NCBI RefSeq assembly: GCF_902859695.1
Contig: NZ_CADIJL010000003.1
Coordinates: 62,001-126,000, forward strand
Direction of reading: 5' to 3'
Source: Achromobacter ruhlandii
Lineage (GTDB): Bacteria > Pseudomonadota > Gammaproteobacteria > Burkholderiales > Burkholderiaceae_B
DNA: 64,000 bases
The translations under genes and the position numbers were made by a program. The notes below the pieces were generated by a model that saw only the letters and a list, made by a program, of their open reading frames with translations, did not search any database and was not told the origin of the DNA. Positions 41,886 to 53,175 of the stretch are shown here, in pieces (within the stretch, counting starts at the first letter, position 1; each line of letters begins with the position of its first letter).

Positions 41886-42326
41886 ATGTCGGATATGCAA
41901 CTTAATACGCTGAAGCCCGCCGAGGGCAGCAAGCACGCCAAGCGCCGCGTCGGCCGTGGCATCGGTTCGGGTCTGGGTAAGACCGCCGGCCGTGGTCACA
42001 AGGGTCAGAAGTCGCGCTCGGGCGGTTTCCATAAGGTTGGCTTCGAAGGCGGTCAAATGCCGCTGCAGCGTCGCCTGCCCAAGCGTGGTTTCACCCCGCT
42101 GGGTCAGCACCTGTACGCCGAAGTCCGTCTGTCGGACCTGCAAGCCGTGCCCGTCGACGAAATCGACGTGCAAGTGCTGAAGGCGGCTGGCGTGATTGGC
42201 CAGGCGGTTCGTTACGCCAAGGTCATCAAGTCGGGTGAACTCTCGCGCAAGGTCGTGCTCAAGGGCATTACCGCGACGGCTGGCGCTCGCGCCGCCATCG
42301 AAGCCGCGGGCGGCTCGCTTGCTTGA
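41886..42326 (+). CDS. rplO: 50S ribosomal protein L15
   Basis: 146 residues. Late-assembly 50S protein. The glycine-rich basic N-terminal half ([26 protein letters not shown]) is disordered and threads into rRNA; C-terminal domain ends [12 protein letters not shown]. Fourteen bases to secY. Confidence 0.99.
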   Translation: MSDMQLNTLKPAEGSKHAKRRVGRGIGSGLGKTAGRGHKGQKSRSGGFHKVGFEGGQMPLQRRLPKRGFTPLGQHLYAEVRLSDLQAVPVDEIDVQVLKAAGVIGQAVRYAKVIKSGELSRKVVLKGITATAGARAAIEAAGGSLA

Positions 42327-42340
42327 TCACGAGGTGACGA

Positions 42341-43666
42341 GTGGCTAACGCGCAGGCATTGGGTAAAACCGGAACGCGGTACGGCGACCTCAAGCGCCGC
42401 CTCGTGTTCCTGGTGCTCGCCCTGGTGGTTTACCGTTTGGGTACACACATCCCCGTTCCGGGTATCAACCCGGACGCGCTGGCGGACTTGTTCCGTCAGA
42501 ACCAGGGCGGGATCCTGGGCCTGTTCAACATGTTCTCGGGCGGGGCGCTCTCGCGCTTCTCGATTTTTGCCCTGGGGATCATGCCGTACATTTCGGCATC
42601 CATCATCATGCAGTTGATGTCGGTGGTGGTGCCGTCGCTGGAAGCGCTCAAGAAAGAGGGCGAGGCCGGCCGTCGGAAGATTACCCAATACACCCGCTAC
42701 GGCACGGTCGTGCTGGCGCTGGTGCAGGCAGTGGGCATTTCGGTTGCGCTTGAGTCCCAGCAGGGACTTGTGATCGATCCGGGCATGCTGTTTCGCTTCA
42801 CGACCGTCGTGACCCTGGTCACCGGCACCATGTTCGTCATGTGGCTGGGTGAGCAGATCACGGAACGCGGTCTCGGCAACGGGATTTCCATCCTGATCTT
42901 CGCAGGTATCGTTGCGGGCCTGCCCGCGGCGCTGGCTGCACTGTTGGACCTGGTCCGCACCAACGCGATGTCCGTGCTGTCGGCACTGTTCATCGTGGCC
43001 CTGGTGGTGCTGGTTACCGCTTTTGTGGTGTTCGTGGAACGCGGACAGCGCAAGATCACGGTGAACTACGCCAAGCGTCAGGTCGGCAACAAGGTCTACG
43101 GTGGTCAAAGCTCGCACCTGCCGCTGAAGCTGAACATGGCCGGGGTGATTCCGCCGATCTTCGCGTCGTCGATCATCCTGTTCCCGGCCACGATCACGAG
43201 CTGGTTCTCCAGCAGTGAGAACATGCGCTGGCTTAGCGACCTGGCTGCGGCCCTGTCGCCTCGTCAACCGCTCTACATCACGCTGTATTCGGTCGCGATT
43301 ATTTTCTTCTGCTTTTTCTACACGGCTCTGGTGTTCAACAGCCGCGAAACGGCGGACAACCTGAAGAAGAGTGGTGCGTTTGTTCCGGGCATCCGTCCGG
43401 GCGAACAGACGGCCCGCTACATCGACAAGATCCTGATGCGTCTGACGCTCGCAGGTGCCATCTACATCACGTTGGTGTGCCTGTTGCCGGAATTCCTGGT
43501 GATGCGGTGGAACGTCCCCTTCTACTTCGGTGGTACGTCTCTGTTGATTATTGTGGTGGTGACGATGGATTTCATGGCGCAGGTCCAGGCCTACATGATG
43601 TCTCACCAGTACGACTCGTTGCTCAAGAAGGCTAACTTCAAGGGCGCGGGTTTGCCGATGCGGTAA
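42341..43666 (+). CDS. secY: Preprotein translocase subunit SecY
   Basis: 441 residues, GTG start 42341 (GAGGTGAC upstream). Channel of the SecYEG translocon in the inner membrane, ten membrane segments. Signatures: [14 protein letters not shown] (TM2), [14 protein letters not shown] (TM4) and the C-terminal cytosolic loop with the conserved [14 protein letters not shown]. The plug region (SRFSIFALG) is present. Confidence 0.99.
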   Translation: MANAQALGKTGTRYGDLKRRLVFLVLALVVYRLGTHIPVPGINPDALADLFRQNQGGILGLFNMFSGGALSRFSIFALGIMPYISASIIMQLMSVVVPSLEALKKEGEAGRRKITQYTRYGTVVLALVQAVGISVALESQQGLVIDPGMLFRFTTVVTLVTGTMFVMWLGEQITERGLGNGISILIFAGIVAGLPAALAALLDLVRTNAMSVLSALFIVALVVLVTAFVVFVERGQRKITVNYAKRQVGNKVYGGQSSHLPLKLNMAGVIPPIFASSIILFPATITSWFSSSENMRWLSDLAAALSPRQPLYITLYSVAIIFFCFFYTALVFNSRETADNLKKSGAFVPGIRPGEQTARYIDKILMRLTLAGAIYITLVCLLPEFLVMRWNVPFYFGGTSLLIIVVVTMDFMAQVQAYMMSHQYDSLLKKANFKGAGLPMR

Positions 43667-43673
43667 GCAAAAG

Positions 43674-43892
43674 ATGTCCAAGGACGACGTCATTCAGATG
43701 CAAGGCGAGGTTCTTGAGAACCTCCCGAACGCGACATTTCGCGTCAAGCTCGAAAACGGCCACGTGGTGTTGGGCCATATTTCCGGCAAGATGCGTATGC
43801 ATTACATCCGGATCCTGCCGGGTGACAAGGTCACAGTGGAGCTCACGCCCTATGACCTGACGCGAGCCAGGATTGTTTTCCGCTCCAAGTGA
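43674..43892 (+). CDS. infA: Translation initiation factor IF-1
   Basis: 72 residues, S1-type OB fold occupying the ribosomal A site during initiation. [20 protein letters not shown] start and [16 protein letters not shown] are conserved. Location between secY and rpmJ is common in betaproteobacteria, which may carry a second infA elsewhere. Confidence 0.98.
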   Translation: MSKDDVIQMQGEVLENLPNATFRVKLENGHVVLGHISGKMRMHYIRILPGDKVTVELTPYDLTRARIVFRSK

Positions 43893-43926
43893 GCGAAACC
43901 GGATTACGGAAAATTAGGAGTCAACC

Positions 43927-44040
43927 ATGAAAGTAATGGCATCGGTTAAGCGGATCTGCCGCAACTGCAAAGTTATCAAACGTCACGGCGTGGTGCGCGT
44001 TATCTGCACCGACCCGCGTCACAAGCAGCGTCAAGGCTAA
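43927..44040 (+). CDS. rpmJ: 50S ribosomal protein L36 (zinc-binding form)
   Basis: 37 residues, [20 protein letters not shown] and onward. Zinc ribbon ligands Cys11, Cys14, Cys27 and His32 are all present, so this is the C+ form. AGGAG lies five to ten bases before the ATG. It sits between infA and rpsM, as expected. Confidence 0.97.
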
Positions 44041-44083
44041 CTCGGGTTAGCGACTACGCAACGGATTTATTCAAGGAACAGTC

Positions 44084-44449
44084 ATGGCCCGTATTGCTGG
44101 CATTAACATTCCGCCGCATCAGCACGCCGAGATCGGCCTGACCGCCATTTTTGGCATCGGTCGTACGCGCGCTCGCAAGATCTGCGAAGCGGCTAACGTC
44201 CCGTTTGACAAAAAGGTCAAGGATCTGAGCGACGCTGAACTGGAACGCGTCCGCGAACACGTTGGTGTGTTCACGGTCGAAGGTGACCTGCGTCGTGAAG
44301 TGCAGCTCTCGATCAAGCGTTTGATCGACCTGGGAACCTACCGCGGCATGCGCCACAAGCGCGGCCTGCCCGTGCGCGGCCAGCGCACTCGCACCAACGC
44401 CCGCACCCGCAAGGGCCCGCGTCGTGCTGCTGCGTCCCTGAAGAAATAA
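44084..44449 (+). CDS. rpsM: 30S ribosomal protein S13
   Basis: 121 residues. Top of the 30S head, contacts 50S bridges and P-site tRNA with its C-terminal tail ([17 protein letters not shown]). Helix-two-turn-helix ALT segment [13 protein letters not shown]. First gene of the alpha cluster, only 43 bases after rpmJ and with no terminator between, so probably read from the spc promoter. Confidence 0.99.
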   Translation: MARIAGINIPPHQHAEIGLTAIFGIGRTRARKICEAANVPFDKKVKDLSDAELERVREHVGVFTVEGDLRREVQLSIKRLIDLGTYRGMRHKRGLPVRGQRTRTNARTRKGPRRAAASLKK

Positions 44450-44464
44450 TCGAGGAACTGGATT

Positions 44465-44866
44465 ATGGCGAAAGCTTCCACCAGCGGCGCTTCGCGCGTG
44501 CGCAAAAAGGTCAAGAAGAACGTCTCGGACGGCATCGCGCACGTTCACGCTTCGTTCAACAACACCATCATCACCATCACCGACCGTCAGGGCAACGCTT
44601 TGTCGTGGGCCACGTCGGGCGGTGCTGGCTTCAAGGGTTCGCGTAAGTCGACCCCGTTCGCCGCGCAGGTCGCCGCTGAAACGGCCGGCCGTGTCGCGCT
44701 GGAATACGGCATCAAGACGCTGGAAGTGCGTATCAAGGGCCCCGGCCCCGGCCGTGAATCGTCGGTCCGCGCCCTGAACGCGCTGGGCATCAAGATCTCG
44801 TCCATCGCCGACATCACGCCCGTTCCGCACAACGGCTGCCGTCCGCCGAAGCGTCGTCGTATCTAA
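44465..44866 (+). CDS. rpsK: 30S ribosomal protein S11
   Basis: 133 residues. Platform protein near the Shine-Dalgarno/E-site. [26 protein letters not shown] and the C-terminal [14 protein letters not shown] are diagnostic. Eleven bases to rpsD. Confidence 0.99.
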   Translation: MAKASTSGASRVRKKVKKNVSDGIAHVHASFNNTIITITDRQGNALSWATSGGAGFKGSRKSTPFAAQVAAETAGRVALEYGIKTLEVRIKGPGPGRESSVRALNALGIKISSIADITPVPHNGCRPPKRRRI

Positions 44867-44877
44867 AGGGAATCCAC

Positions 44878-45501
44878 ATGGCACGTTATATTGGACCCAA
44901 ATGCAAGCTCTCGCGCCGCGAGGGTACTGACCTGTTCCTGAAGAGCGCCCGCCGCTCGCTGGATTCCAAGTGCAAGCTGGATTCCAAGCCTGGCCAACAC
45001 GGCCGCACTTCGGGTGCCCGCACTTCCGACTACGGCCTGCAGCTGCGCGAAAAGCAAAAGCTCAAGCGCATGTACGGCGTGCTGGAAAAGCAATTCCGCA
45101 AGTACTTCGCTGAAGCCGAGCGTCGCCGTGGCAACACCGGCGAAACGCTGATCCAGCTGCTGGAATCGCGCCTGGACAACGTCGTCTACCGCATGGGCTT
45201 CGGCTCGACCCGCGCCGAAGCTCGCCAGCTGGTGAGCCACCGCGCCATCGAACTGAACGGCCACACCGCCGACATCGCTTCGATGCTGGTCAAGGCTGGC
45301 GACGTCATCTCGATCCGCGAAAAGGCCAAGAAGCAAGGCCGTATCAAGGAATCGCTCGACCTGGCCACCAGCATCGGCATCCCCCAATGGGTGGAAGTCG
45401 ACACGACCAAGCTGACCGGCACGTTCAAGTCGGCTCCCGATCGCGCTGACGTCGCTCGCGACATCAACGAATCGATGGTCGTCGAACTGTACTCGCGTTA
45501 A
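44878..45501 (+). CDS. rpsD: 30S ribosomal protein S4
   Basis: 207 residues. Primary 16S-binding protein, at the mRNA entry site, and in Escherichia coli the alpha-operon repressor and an antitermination factor. [20 protein letters not shown] start, S4 RNA-binding fold ([20 protein letters not shown]). A 213-base gap with strong hairpins separates it from rpoA. Confidence 0.99.
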   Translation: MARYIGPKCKLSRREGTDLFLKSARRSLDSKCKLDSKPGQHGRTSGARTSDYGLQLREKQKLKRMYGVLEKQFRKYFAEAERRRGNTGETLIQLLESRLDNVVYRMGFGSTRAEARQLVSHRAIELNGHTADIASMLVKAGDVISIREKAKKQGRIKESLDLATSIGIPQWVEVDTTKLTGTFKSAPDRADVARDINESMVVELYSR

Positions 45502-45573
45502 TCACGCCTGCCGGCGCCTCCTTCGCAAGGTGCTGGCACGCTGGTTTCGCGACCGGTTTGCAAGTCTCGCAGC

Positions 45574-45605
45574 AGCCCGCTTTCCGCCTTTTGGCGGGGC
45601 GGGCT
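45574..45605 (+). promoter_or_regulatory. Strong hairpin between rpsD and rpoA
   Basis: AGCCCGC (45574-45580) pairs with GCGGGCT (45599-45605), then a 3/1 internal loop, then CCGCC-TTTT-GGCGG. A second weaker hairpin CGGGC/GCCCG follows near 45620-45644. No T tract directly follows, so partial attenuation or an mRNA boundary is more likely than full termination. No clear promoter for rpoA was found in the 213-base gap. Confidence 0.55.
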
Positions 45606-45714
45606 TTGCGGTAAGTATCGGGCGGCTTTTTGCGCTGCCCGCGTTTCACGTTTCAACCTGTCCATCAGCCTTATCGGTGTAACGAGCCGAGGGTATTGAA
45701 AAGGAACACAGTAC

Positions 45715-46701
45715 ATGTCCACTCAAGGTTTCCTGAAGCCGCGCTCCATTGAAGTCGAACCGGTCGGCACTCACCATGCCAAGATCGTGATGGAGCCGTT
45801 CGAGCGCGGCTACGGCCATACGCTGGGCAACGCCCTGCGCCGCATCCTGCTGTCTTCGATGACCGGCTACGCGCCGACCGAAGTCCAGATGACGGGCGTG
45901 GTGCACGAATACTCGACCATCCCGGGCGTTCGCGAAGATGTCGTCGACATCCTGCTGAACCTGAAGGGCGTGGTCTTCAAGCTGCACAACCGTGACGAAG
46001 TCACCCTGGTCCTGCGCAAGACCGGCGCCGGCACCGTGCTGGCCAGCGACATCGAGCTGCCGCACGACGTCGAGATCATCAACCCCGGCCACGCCATCTG
46101 CAACCTGACGGACGCGGGCAAGCTGGAAATGCAGATCAAGGTCGAGAAGGGCCGCGGCTACGTGCCGGGCAACGTGCGCGCGCTGTCGGAAGACCGCACC
46201 CACACCATCGGCCGCATCGTCCTGGACGCCTCGTTCAGCCCGGTCCGCCGCGTCAGCTACGCGGTTGAAAGCGCCCGTGTGGAACAGCGCACCGACCTGG
46301 ACAAGCTGGTCCTGGACATCGAAACCAACGGCGTCATCTCGCCCGAGGAAGCGGTGCGCCAGTCGGCTCGCATCCTGATGGACCAGATCTCGGTCTTCGC
46401 CGCCCTGGAAGGCGCCGGCGATTCGTACGAAGCCCCGGTCCGCGGCACGCCGCAGATCGCCCCGGTGCTGCTGCGTCCGGTCGACGACCTGGAGCTGACG
46501 GTGCGTTCGGCCAACTGCCTGAAGGCCGAAAACATCTACTACATCGGCGACCTGATCCAGCGCACCGAGAACGAACTGCTCAAGACCCCGAACCTGGGTC
46601 GCAAGTCGCTCAACGAGATCAAGGAAGTCCTGGCCGCACGCGGCCTGACGCTGGGCATGAAGCTCGAAAACTGGCCCCCGCTGGGCCTGGAGCGTCCGTA
46701 A
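45715..46701 (+). CDS. rpoA: RNA polymerase alpha subunit
   Basis: 328 residues. N-terminal domain dimerises and nucleates core assembly ([21 protein letters not shown]). The C-terminal domain binds UP elements and activators; the DNA-contact Arg equivalent to E. coli R265 is in [15 protein letters not shown], and [14 protein letters not shown] follows. AAGGAA precedes the ATG. Confidence 0.99.
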   Translation: MSTQGFLKPRSIEVEPVGTHHAKIVMEPFERGYGHTLGNALRRILLSSMTGYAPTEVQMTGVVHEYSTIPGVREDVVDILLNLKGVVFKLHNRDEVTLVLRKTGAGTVLASDIELPHDVEIINPGHAICNLTDAGKLEMQIKVEKGRGYVPGNVRALSEDRTHTIGRIVLDASFSPVRRVSYAVESARVEQRTDLDKLVLDIETNGVISPEEAVRQSARILMDQISVFAALEGAGDSYEAPVRGTPQIAPVLLRPVDDLELTVRSANCLKAENIYYIGDLIQRTENELLKTPNLGRKSLNEIKEVLAARGLTLGMKLENWPPLGLERP

Positions 46702-46715
46702 GTCTTGCAGGGTGG

Positions 46716-46737
46716 CGCCCCTCTCGCGGGGGCGTTT
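46716..46737 (+). promoter_or_regulatory. Short GC hairpin after rpoA
   Basis: CGCCCC/GGGGCG stem with a 7-base loop followed by TTTCCC. It could be a weak attenuator in the 187-base rpoA-rplQ gap. The gap otherwise shows AAAGGA before rplQ and nothing else I can support. Confidence 0.35.
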
Positions 46738-46888
46738 CCCGCGGCGCCCGGCCTCACCGCCGGGCGGTTTGCGAAACCGTCGTAAAATGCACCGTTTTCC
46801 ACCGGACCGCGGCCTGATCGCAGGTTGATAGAAGAGCCGGATAACCCGATGGCGGAAACGCCTTCATTAGATTCAAAGGATACTTATC

Positions 46889-47281
46889 ATGCGTCACGGT
46901 AATGGCTTGCGTAAGCTCAACCGCACCAGCAGTCACCGTCTTGCCATGTTCCGCAACATGGCCGTTTCGTTGATCACCCACGAAGCCATCAAGACCACGC
47001 TGCCCAAGGCGAAAGAACTGCGCCGCGTCATCGAACCCCTGATCACGCTGGGTAAAGAACCCACCCTCGCGAACAAGCGTCTGGCTTTTGCCCGTCTGCG
47101 CGATCGCGACGCCGTGGTGAAGCTGTTTGCCGAAATCGGCCCGCGCTACGCGGCCCGCAACGGCGGCTACACCCGCGTGCTGAAGATGGGTTTCCGTCAA
47201 GGCGACAACGCGCCCATGGCTTTCATGGAGCTGGTCGACCGTCCGGAAGTCGATGAGGCCGCTGAGGACAGCGCCGAATAA
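46889..47281 (+). CDS. rplQ: 50S ribosomal protein L17
   Basis: 130 residues. Tunnel-exit region protein. [24 protein letters not shown] start is diagnostic. Last gene of the ribosomal cluster, followed 22 bases later by a very strong terminator. The acidic C-terminal tail ([11 protein letters not shown]) is a short extension beyond the conserved core. Confidence 0.99.
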   Translation: MRHGNGLRKLNRTSSHRLAMFRNMAVSLITHEAIKTTLPKAKELRRVIEPLITLGKEPTLANKRLAFARLRDRDAVVKLFAEIGPRYAARNGGYTRVLKMGFRQGDNAPMAFMELVDRPEVDEAAEDSAE

Positions 47282-47302
47282 GTTTCGGTGTCTAGATAAG
47301 CG

Positions 47303-47338
47303 ACAAGGGCGGGTCTTCGGACCCGCCCTTGTTTTTTT
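47303..47338 (+). terminator. Rho-independent terminator of the alpha cluster
   Basis: Perfect 13-bp stem (47303-47315 with 47320-47332) closing a TTCG tetraloop and followed by a run of T residues. Ends transcription after rplQ. Confidence 0.95.
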
Positions 47339-47383
47339 GCGCGGCGCTTGCGGGCCGTCCAGGCGGCGCAGGCGCGCCGCACG

Positions 47384-47821
47384 CTATGAGGCGTACAGTT
47401 CCCCTCGCAATTGCGCGGCGGTGGCCGCCAGGGCCTCCTGGGGCGCCTGCGGCGGCATGCGGAAGGTCAGGTCCTGCTGCTCGATGTACTGGGTCGAGGT
47501 GACGTCCTGTGGATGATGCATCGGGATCACGTGCGCATGGGTATGCGCGACGTGGATGCCGGTGAAGGCGAAGCCGACGCGGTCCACGCCGTACAGCCGC
47601 TTCATGTGGCGGCCGAGCTTCTGCCCCAGGTTGACGATGTGGCCGGCCAGGTCGGCGGGCATGTCCTCGTAGTAGGGATAGTGCTGCTTGGGGATGATGA
47701 GCGTGTGCCCGGGGCGCACCGGCTGGATGTCCAGGAAGGCCATCAGGCGGTCGTCTTCGTGGATGATGTGGGCCGGGATCTCGTGGCGGGCGATGCGGCA
47801 GAACAGGCAGTTATCGGACAT
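47384..47821 (-). CDS. HIT-family nucleotide hydrolase/transferase-like protein
   Basis: 145 residues from ATG 47821; the open frame extends upstream without support. Histidine triad HVAHTHAHVIPM near residue 90-100, N-terminal zinc-like CLFCRI and the LDIQPVRPGHTLIIPKQHY strand identify an HIT protein of the Hint/Fhit-like group. Family members hydrolyse nucleoside phosphoramidates or dinucleoside polyphosphates. Divergent from cutA with 119 bases between. Specific substrate not assignable. Confidence 0.92.
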   Translation of the reverse strand: MSDNCLFCRIARHEIPAHIIHEDDRLMAFLDIQPVRPGHTLIIPKQHYPYYEDMPADLAGHIVNLGQKLGRHMKRLYGVDRVGFAFTGIHVAHTHAHVIPMHHPQDVTSTQYIEQQDLTFRMPPQAPQEALAATAAQLRGELYAS

Positions 47822-47896
47822 GCTTGCCTCGGAGGGGATGGGTGCGCGGTGGCCGCGGGTCTGATTGTCGGCGGACGCGGGCGGCGATACCGATAA

Positions 47897-47936
47897 AATA
47901 CCCCGAGTTACATCCCACACGGGTATTCCCAGGAGG
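47897..47936 (+). promoter_or_regulatory. Inverted repeat ahead of cutA
   Basis: AATACCC (47897-47903) and GGGTATT (47921-47927) form a 7-bp inverted repeat directly before the strong AGGAGG Shine-Dalgarno (47931-47936) of cutA. It overlaps a -10-like GATAAAAT. It could be an operator or a translational hairpin. Confidence 0.35.
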
Positions 47937-47940
47937 CTCC

Positions 47941-48288
47941 ATGTTGCGCGATGACGACGTCGTGCTGGTCATCAGCAATGCGCCGGACCTGTTGCTGGCC
48001 AAGCGCATCGCCCACGTGCTGGTCGAGGATGGACTGGCCGCCTGCGTGAACCTTGGGGCGCCGGGCCTGTCCATCTACCAGTGGCAAGGCGAGGTGGAAG
48101 GGGCCGAGGAAATCCCCATCCACATCAAGACCACCTACGCGCGCCACCCGGCCGTGGTCCAGGCCCTGGCGCAGATGCATCCCTACGACGTGCCCGAAAT
48201 CATCGTGCTGCCGGTCATCGGCGGCGCGGCGCCCTATCTTGACTGGGTGCGCCAGCAGACGGCCATCGAGCAGAACAAGAGAGACTGA
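47941..48288 (+). CDS. cutA: Divalent-cation tolerance protein CutA
   Basis: 115 residues, trimeric ferredoxin-like fold. Conserved ACVNLGAPGLSIYQWQGEVE and HPYDVPEIIVLPV motif (MHPYDVPEII). Reported to affect copper tolerance in Escherichia coli, where it is linked to dsbD as here. ATG 47941 has AGGAGG five bases away. Its stop overlaps the dsbD start by one base (TGATG). Confidence 0.96.
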   Translation: MLRDDDVVLVISNAPDLLLAKRIAHVLVEDGLAACVNLGAPGLSIYQWQGEVEGAEEIPIHIKTTYARHPAVVQALAQMHPYDVPEIIVLPVIGGAAPYLDWVRQQTAIEQNKRD

Positions 48289-50162
48289 TGTTGCAACCCG
48301 CGGTCCGAACCGGCGCACCGATGCGTGCCTTTTTCCCCAAGCTGCTGGCGCTGCTGGCCATGGCCATGCTGTGGCTGGCCTGGCACGCGCCGGCGCGCGC
48401 CGAGGCCGAGTTCCTCGAGCCCGAAAAGGCCTTCGTCTTCAGCGCGGCGATGGCCACGCCGGATACCGTCGAGTTGCGCTTCCGGGTGGCGCCGGGCTAT
48501 TACATGTACCGCGAGCGCTTCGGCATCAGCATCAGTCCGCTGGGCGCGGCCACGCTGGGCGAGCCGGTCTACCCCAAGGGCGACGTCAAATACGACCCGA
48601 CCTTCGAGAAGGACATGGAGGTCTATCACCAGGACGTGCTGATCCGCGTGCCGGTGACGCCCGGCGGCCAACCGTTCACGCTGACGCTGACCGGGCAGGG
48701 CTGCGCCGATGCCGGCCTGTGCTATCCGCCGATGGACAGCAGCGTGAAGCTGACGCCGTTGGCGGGCGGCTACGCGCTGGCGGGCAGCGGCGGCGCCTCG
48801 GCCGCGCCGGTGGCTTCGGGCGGTGGCCTGAGCGCGCTGGTGAACGCGGGCGACACCGGCCTGGCCGATGCCCTGGGCGGACTGGGCTGGATCAAGACGG
48901 CCGGCGTGTTCCTGGTGCTGGGCCTGCTGCTGGCGTTCACGCCCTGCGTGCTGCCCATGATTCCCATCCTGTCCTCGATCGTGCTGGGCGGCGCCAGCCA
49001 GGAACGTCCGACGCGCGGCCGCGGCCTGGCGCTGGCGGCGACCTACGTGCTGGGCATGTCGGTGGTCTATACCGCGCTGGGCGTGGCCGCCGGCTTGAGC
49101 GGCGCGGGCCTGGCCGCGTGGCTGCAGACGCCGTGGATCCTGACGCTGTTCGCGATCCTGCTGGCGGTGCTGGCGCTGGCGATGTTCGATGCCTTCACCT
49201 TCCAGATGCCGTCCGGCATTCAGGCGCGGCTGGCCGAGCGCTCGTCGCGCATTCCTGGCGGCCGTTACACCGGCGCGTTGCTGATGGGCGCGTTGTCGGC
49301 GCTGATCGTCGGGCCTTGCGTGGCCGCGCCGCTGGCCGGCGCGCTGCTGTACATCTCGCAGACCGGCGACGTGGTGCTGGGCGGCGCGGCCCTGTTCGCG
49401 ATGGCGTGGGGCATGGGCGTGCCGCTGCTGATCGTCGGCGCCTCGTCGGGCGCGCTGCTGCCCAAGGCCGGGCCGTGGATGGACGGTGTCAAGCGGCTGT
49501 TCGGCATGCTGCTGCTGGCGACGGCTTGGTGGATGCTGATTCCGGTGGTGCCGACCTGGGTGCAGATGACGGGCTGGGCCTTCCTGGCGATCGTCGGCGC
49601 GGTGATGCTGCGCGCGTTCGACGCGTTGCCGGCGGGCGCCGGCTCGGCGCGCATGTTCGGCAAGGGCATCGGCCTGCTGCTGGCCCTGGCCGCCGCCGCG
49701 TGGCTGATTGGCGCGGCCAGCGGCGGCCGCGACGTGCTGCAGCCGCTGTCGCATTTTGCCTCCGGCGGCCCGGCGGCCTCGGGCGCCGCCGCGCATGCTG
49801 GCGAGCTGCAGTTCAAGCGCGTGCGCAATAACGCCGAGCTGGACGCGCTGCTGGCCGCGAGCACGCAGCCGGTGATGCTGGACTTCTACGCCGACTGGTG
49901 CGTGTCGTGCCGCGAGATGGAGCGCTTCACCTTCACCGATCCGGGCGTGGCGCAACGCATGGCCGGCATGTTGCTGGTGCAGGCCGACGTGACCGCCAAC
50001 AATGCCGACGATCGGGCGTTGCTCAAGCGTTTCCGCCTGTTCGGCCCGCCGGGGATCATGTTCTTCGAACCCGGCGGCAAGGAATTGCCGGACGCGCGCG
50101 TGGTGGGCTTCCAGGACGCCAAGCGCTTCACCGAGTCGCTGGACCGCGTGCTATTGCGTTGA
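48288..50162 (+). CDS. dsbD: Thiol:disulfide interchange protein DsbD
   Basis: 624 residues. Carries electrons from cytoplasmic thioredoxin across the inner membrane to DsbC and to cytochrome c maturation. Signal peptide (the second Met, MRAFFPK at residue 12, is an alternative start), periplasmic alpha domain with the Cys pair in GQGCADAGLCYPP, eight-helix beta domain with Cys in LAFTPCVLPMIPIL and LIVGPCVAAPL, and C-terminal thioredoxin domain with CVSC (DFYADWCVSCREME). All six redox cysteines are present. Translationally coupled to cutA; lies a few kilobases from the System II cytochrome c genes it can supply. Confidence 0.96.
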   Translation: MLQPAVRTGAPMRAFFPKLLALLAMAMLWLAWHAPARAEAEFLEPEKAFVFSAAMATPDTVELRFRVAPGYYMYRERFGISISPLGAATLGEPVYPKGDVKYDPTFEKDMEVYHQDVLIRVPVTPGGQPFTLTLTGQGCADAGLCYPPMDSSVKLTPLAGGYALAGSGGASAAPVASGGGLSALVNAGDTGLADALGGLGWIKTAGVFLVLGLLLAFTPCVLPMIPILSSIVLGGASQERPTRGRGLALAATYVLGMSVVYTALGVAAGLSGAGLAAWLQTPWILTLFAILLAVLALAMFDAFTFQMPSGIQARLAERSSRIPGGRYTGALLMGALSALIVGPCVAAPLAGALLYISQTGDVVLGGAALFAMAWGMGVPLLIVGASSGALLPKAGPWMDGVKRLFGMLLLATAWWMLIPVVPTWVQMTGWAFLAIVGAVMLRAFDALPAGAGSARMFGKGIGLLLALAAAAWLIGAASGGRDVLQPLSHFASGGPAASGAAAHAGELQFKRVRNNAELDALLAASTQPVMLDFYADWCVSCREMERFTFTDPGVAQRMAGMLLVQADVTANNADDRALLKRFRLFGPPGIMFFEPGGKELPDARVVGFQDAKRFTESLDRVLLR

Positions 50163-50233
50163 GCGGCGGCCGGCCGCTACCATGAGGGTTCGCGCCGCGT
50201 GGGCGGCGCCTCCAACCCCTCAGGCCGGCGCCC

Positions 50234-51157
50234 GTGACGTCTCCGACAGTCGATGCAAGCCAGGACCGCACCGGTCTGATCTATCTGCAATTGATGTTCG
50301 TGATGGCCACCTGGGGCCTGAACATCGTCTCCATCAAGTATCTGACGCAGCACATGGATATCCGCGCCCTGGCGGCCTTGCGGATCGCCGTGGCGTTCGT
50401 CGCCGTCACCCTCATCGTCAAGGCGCGGCGCGGCCGCATTCCGAAGCTGGGACGCGTGGAACTGGCCTGGGTGGCGCTGGCGGGCTTCCTGGTGGTGTAT
50501 GCGCACCAGACCGCGCTGGTGTACGGGCTGCAGTTCTCGTCGGCCGCCAACGGCACGCTGCTGATGGCCACCAGCCCCTTGCTGTCGGCGCTGCTGGCGG
50601 CCCTGTTCTATCGCGAGCGGCTGACATGGCTGCGCATCGCCGGCGCCTTGCTGGGCCTGGCCGGCGTGGCGATGGTGGTGGTGGGCAGCGGCGCGCAGAT
50701 TGGCCTGACCGGCTGGGGCGACGCCATCGTGTTCCTGGCAGTGGCGGTGTTCGTGTTCGGCGGGCTGGTGATCCAGCGCATCTCGCGCACGCTCGATCCG
50801 CTGGCGATGCTCTGGTACATGTACCTGGCCGGCGGCCTGATGCTGATGGTGCACGCGGCGATGACGCCATCGTCGTATGACGCGGACAACTGGAGCATGA
50901 CGTGGTGGCCGTGGCTGGTGCTGCTGTTCTCGGCGGTGATCGCCTCGGGTGTCAGCAACATCCTGTGGAACGCGGGCATCGCCCGGTTGGGCATCAGCCG
51001 CGCGGCGCTGTTCGTGAACTGGCTGCCGATCTTCGGCCTGCTGTTCGCCGCGCTGTTCCTGGACGAGCACGTCACGCTGGTGCACGTGGCGGGGCTGGCC
51101 TGCATTCTCAGTGGCACCTGGCTGGGCCTGCGCCGCGGCGCGCCGGCGTCGCGTTGA
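50234..51157 (+). CDS. EamA/DMT-family membrane transporter
   Basis: 307 residues, GTG start 50234 by family length. Ten hydrophobic segments in two EamA repeats; the first repeat includes MATWGLNIVSIKYL, the second begins near residue 155-170. Family members export or import metabolites such as amino acids; the substrate cannot be stated. A GC-rich hairpin (51163-51185) follows. Confidence 0.88.
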   Translation: MTSPTVDASQDRTGLIYLQLMFVMATWGLNIVSIKYLTQHMDIRALAALRIAVAFVAVTLIVKARRGRIPKLGRVELAWVALAGFLVVYAHQTALVYGLQFSSAANGTLLMATSPLLSALLAALFYRERLTWLRIAGALLGLAGVAMVVVGSGAQIGLTGWGDAIVFLAVAVFVFGGLVIQRISRTLDPLAMLWYMYLAGGLMLMVHAAMTPSSYDADNWSMTWWPWLVLLFSAVIASGVSNILWNAGIARLGISRAALFVNWLPIFGLLFAALFLDEHVTLVHVAGLACILSGTWLGLRRGAPASR

Positions 51158-51162
51158 AACCG

Positions 51163-51185
51163 CGGCGGGCCGCAAGGGCCCGCCG
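51163..51185. terminator. GC-rich hairpin between EamA gene and hemB
   Basis: Perfect 9-bp stem CGGCGGGCC/GGCCCGCCG with a GCAAG loop but no T tract. It lies in the 126 bases between convergent genes, so it may protect 3' ends or give weak termination. Confidence 0.45.
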
Positions 51186-51283
51186 GTAGTTGGCGTTGCA
51201 TGGGCGCGTTTCGTGTGCGCGTTTCATGCCGAGGCGCGCGGATGACGAGCGGGGCAGGGCCGAGCAGGCCCCGCCAGCCGGGA

Positions 51284-52920
<1,637 letters not shown>

Positions 52921-53175
52921 GGGTGGCTTTGGATACGGTTGGTTTCGAGCCCTATTGTATAATCCGGCGTTTGCAACAGTGGTCCCCGTGCGCGGAGCCG
53001 TCTCTTTTGCTTACCGTTGAGGGCATTTCGTACCCGCCGGTCATCCGGCTTCGCAGGTACACCCGCCTTTGACGCGCAGGCAAATGGGCAAATCAGGTTC
53101 GATACGGTTTTCCAGATGTGCGGGCAGGCGTGGGCGCCTTTTTGCGCCTTGATCGATGTGATCGTCGAGGTCTTC
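52921..53175. promoter_or_regulatory. Divergent region, engB / cytochrome c4
   Basis: Contains a perfect -10 TATAAT at 52958-52963 reading toward the cytochrome gene, but no good -35 at 16-18 bases; the TTGGAT at 52929-52934 is 23 bases away. The remaining 210 bases of presumptive leader show no gene I can support. Confidence 0.4.
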
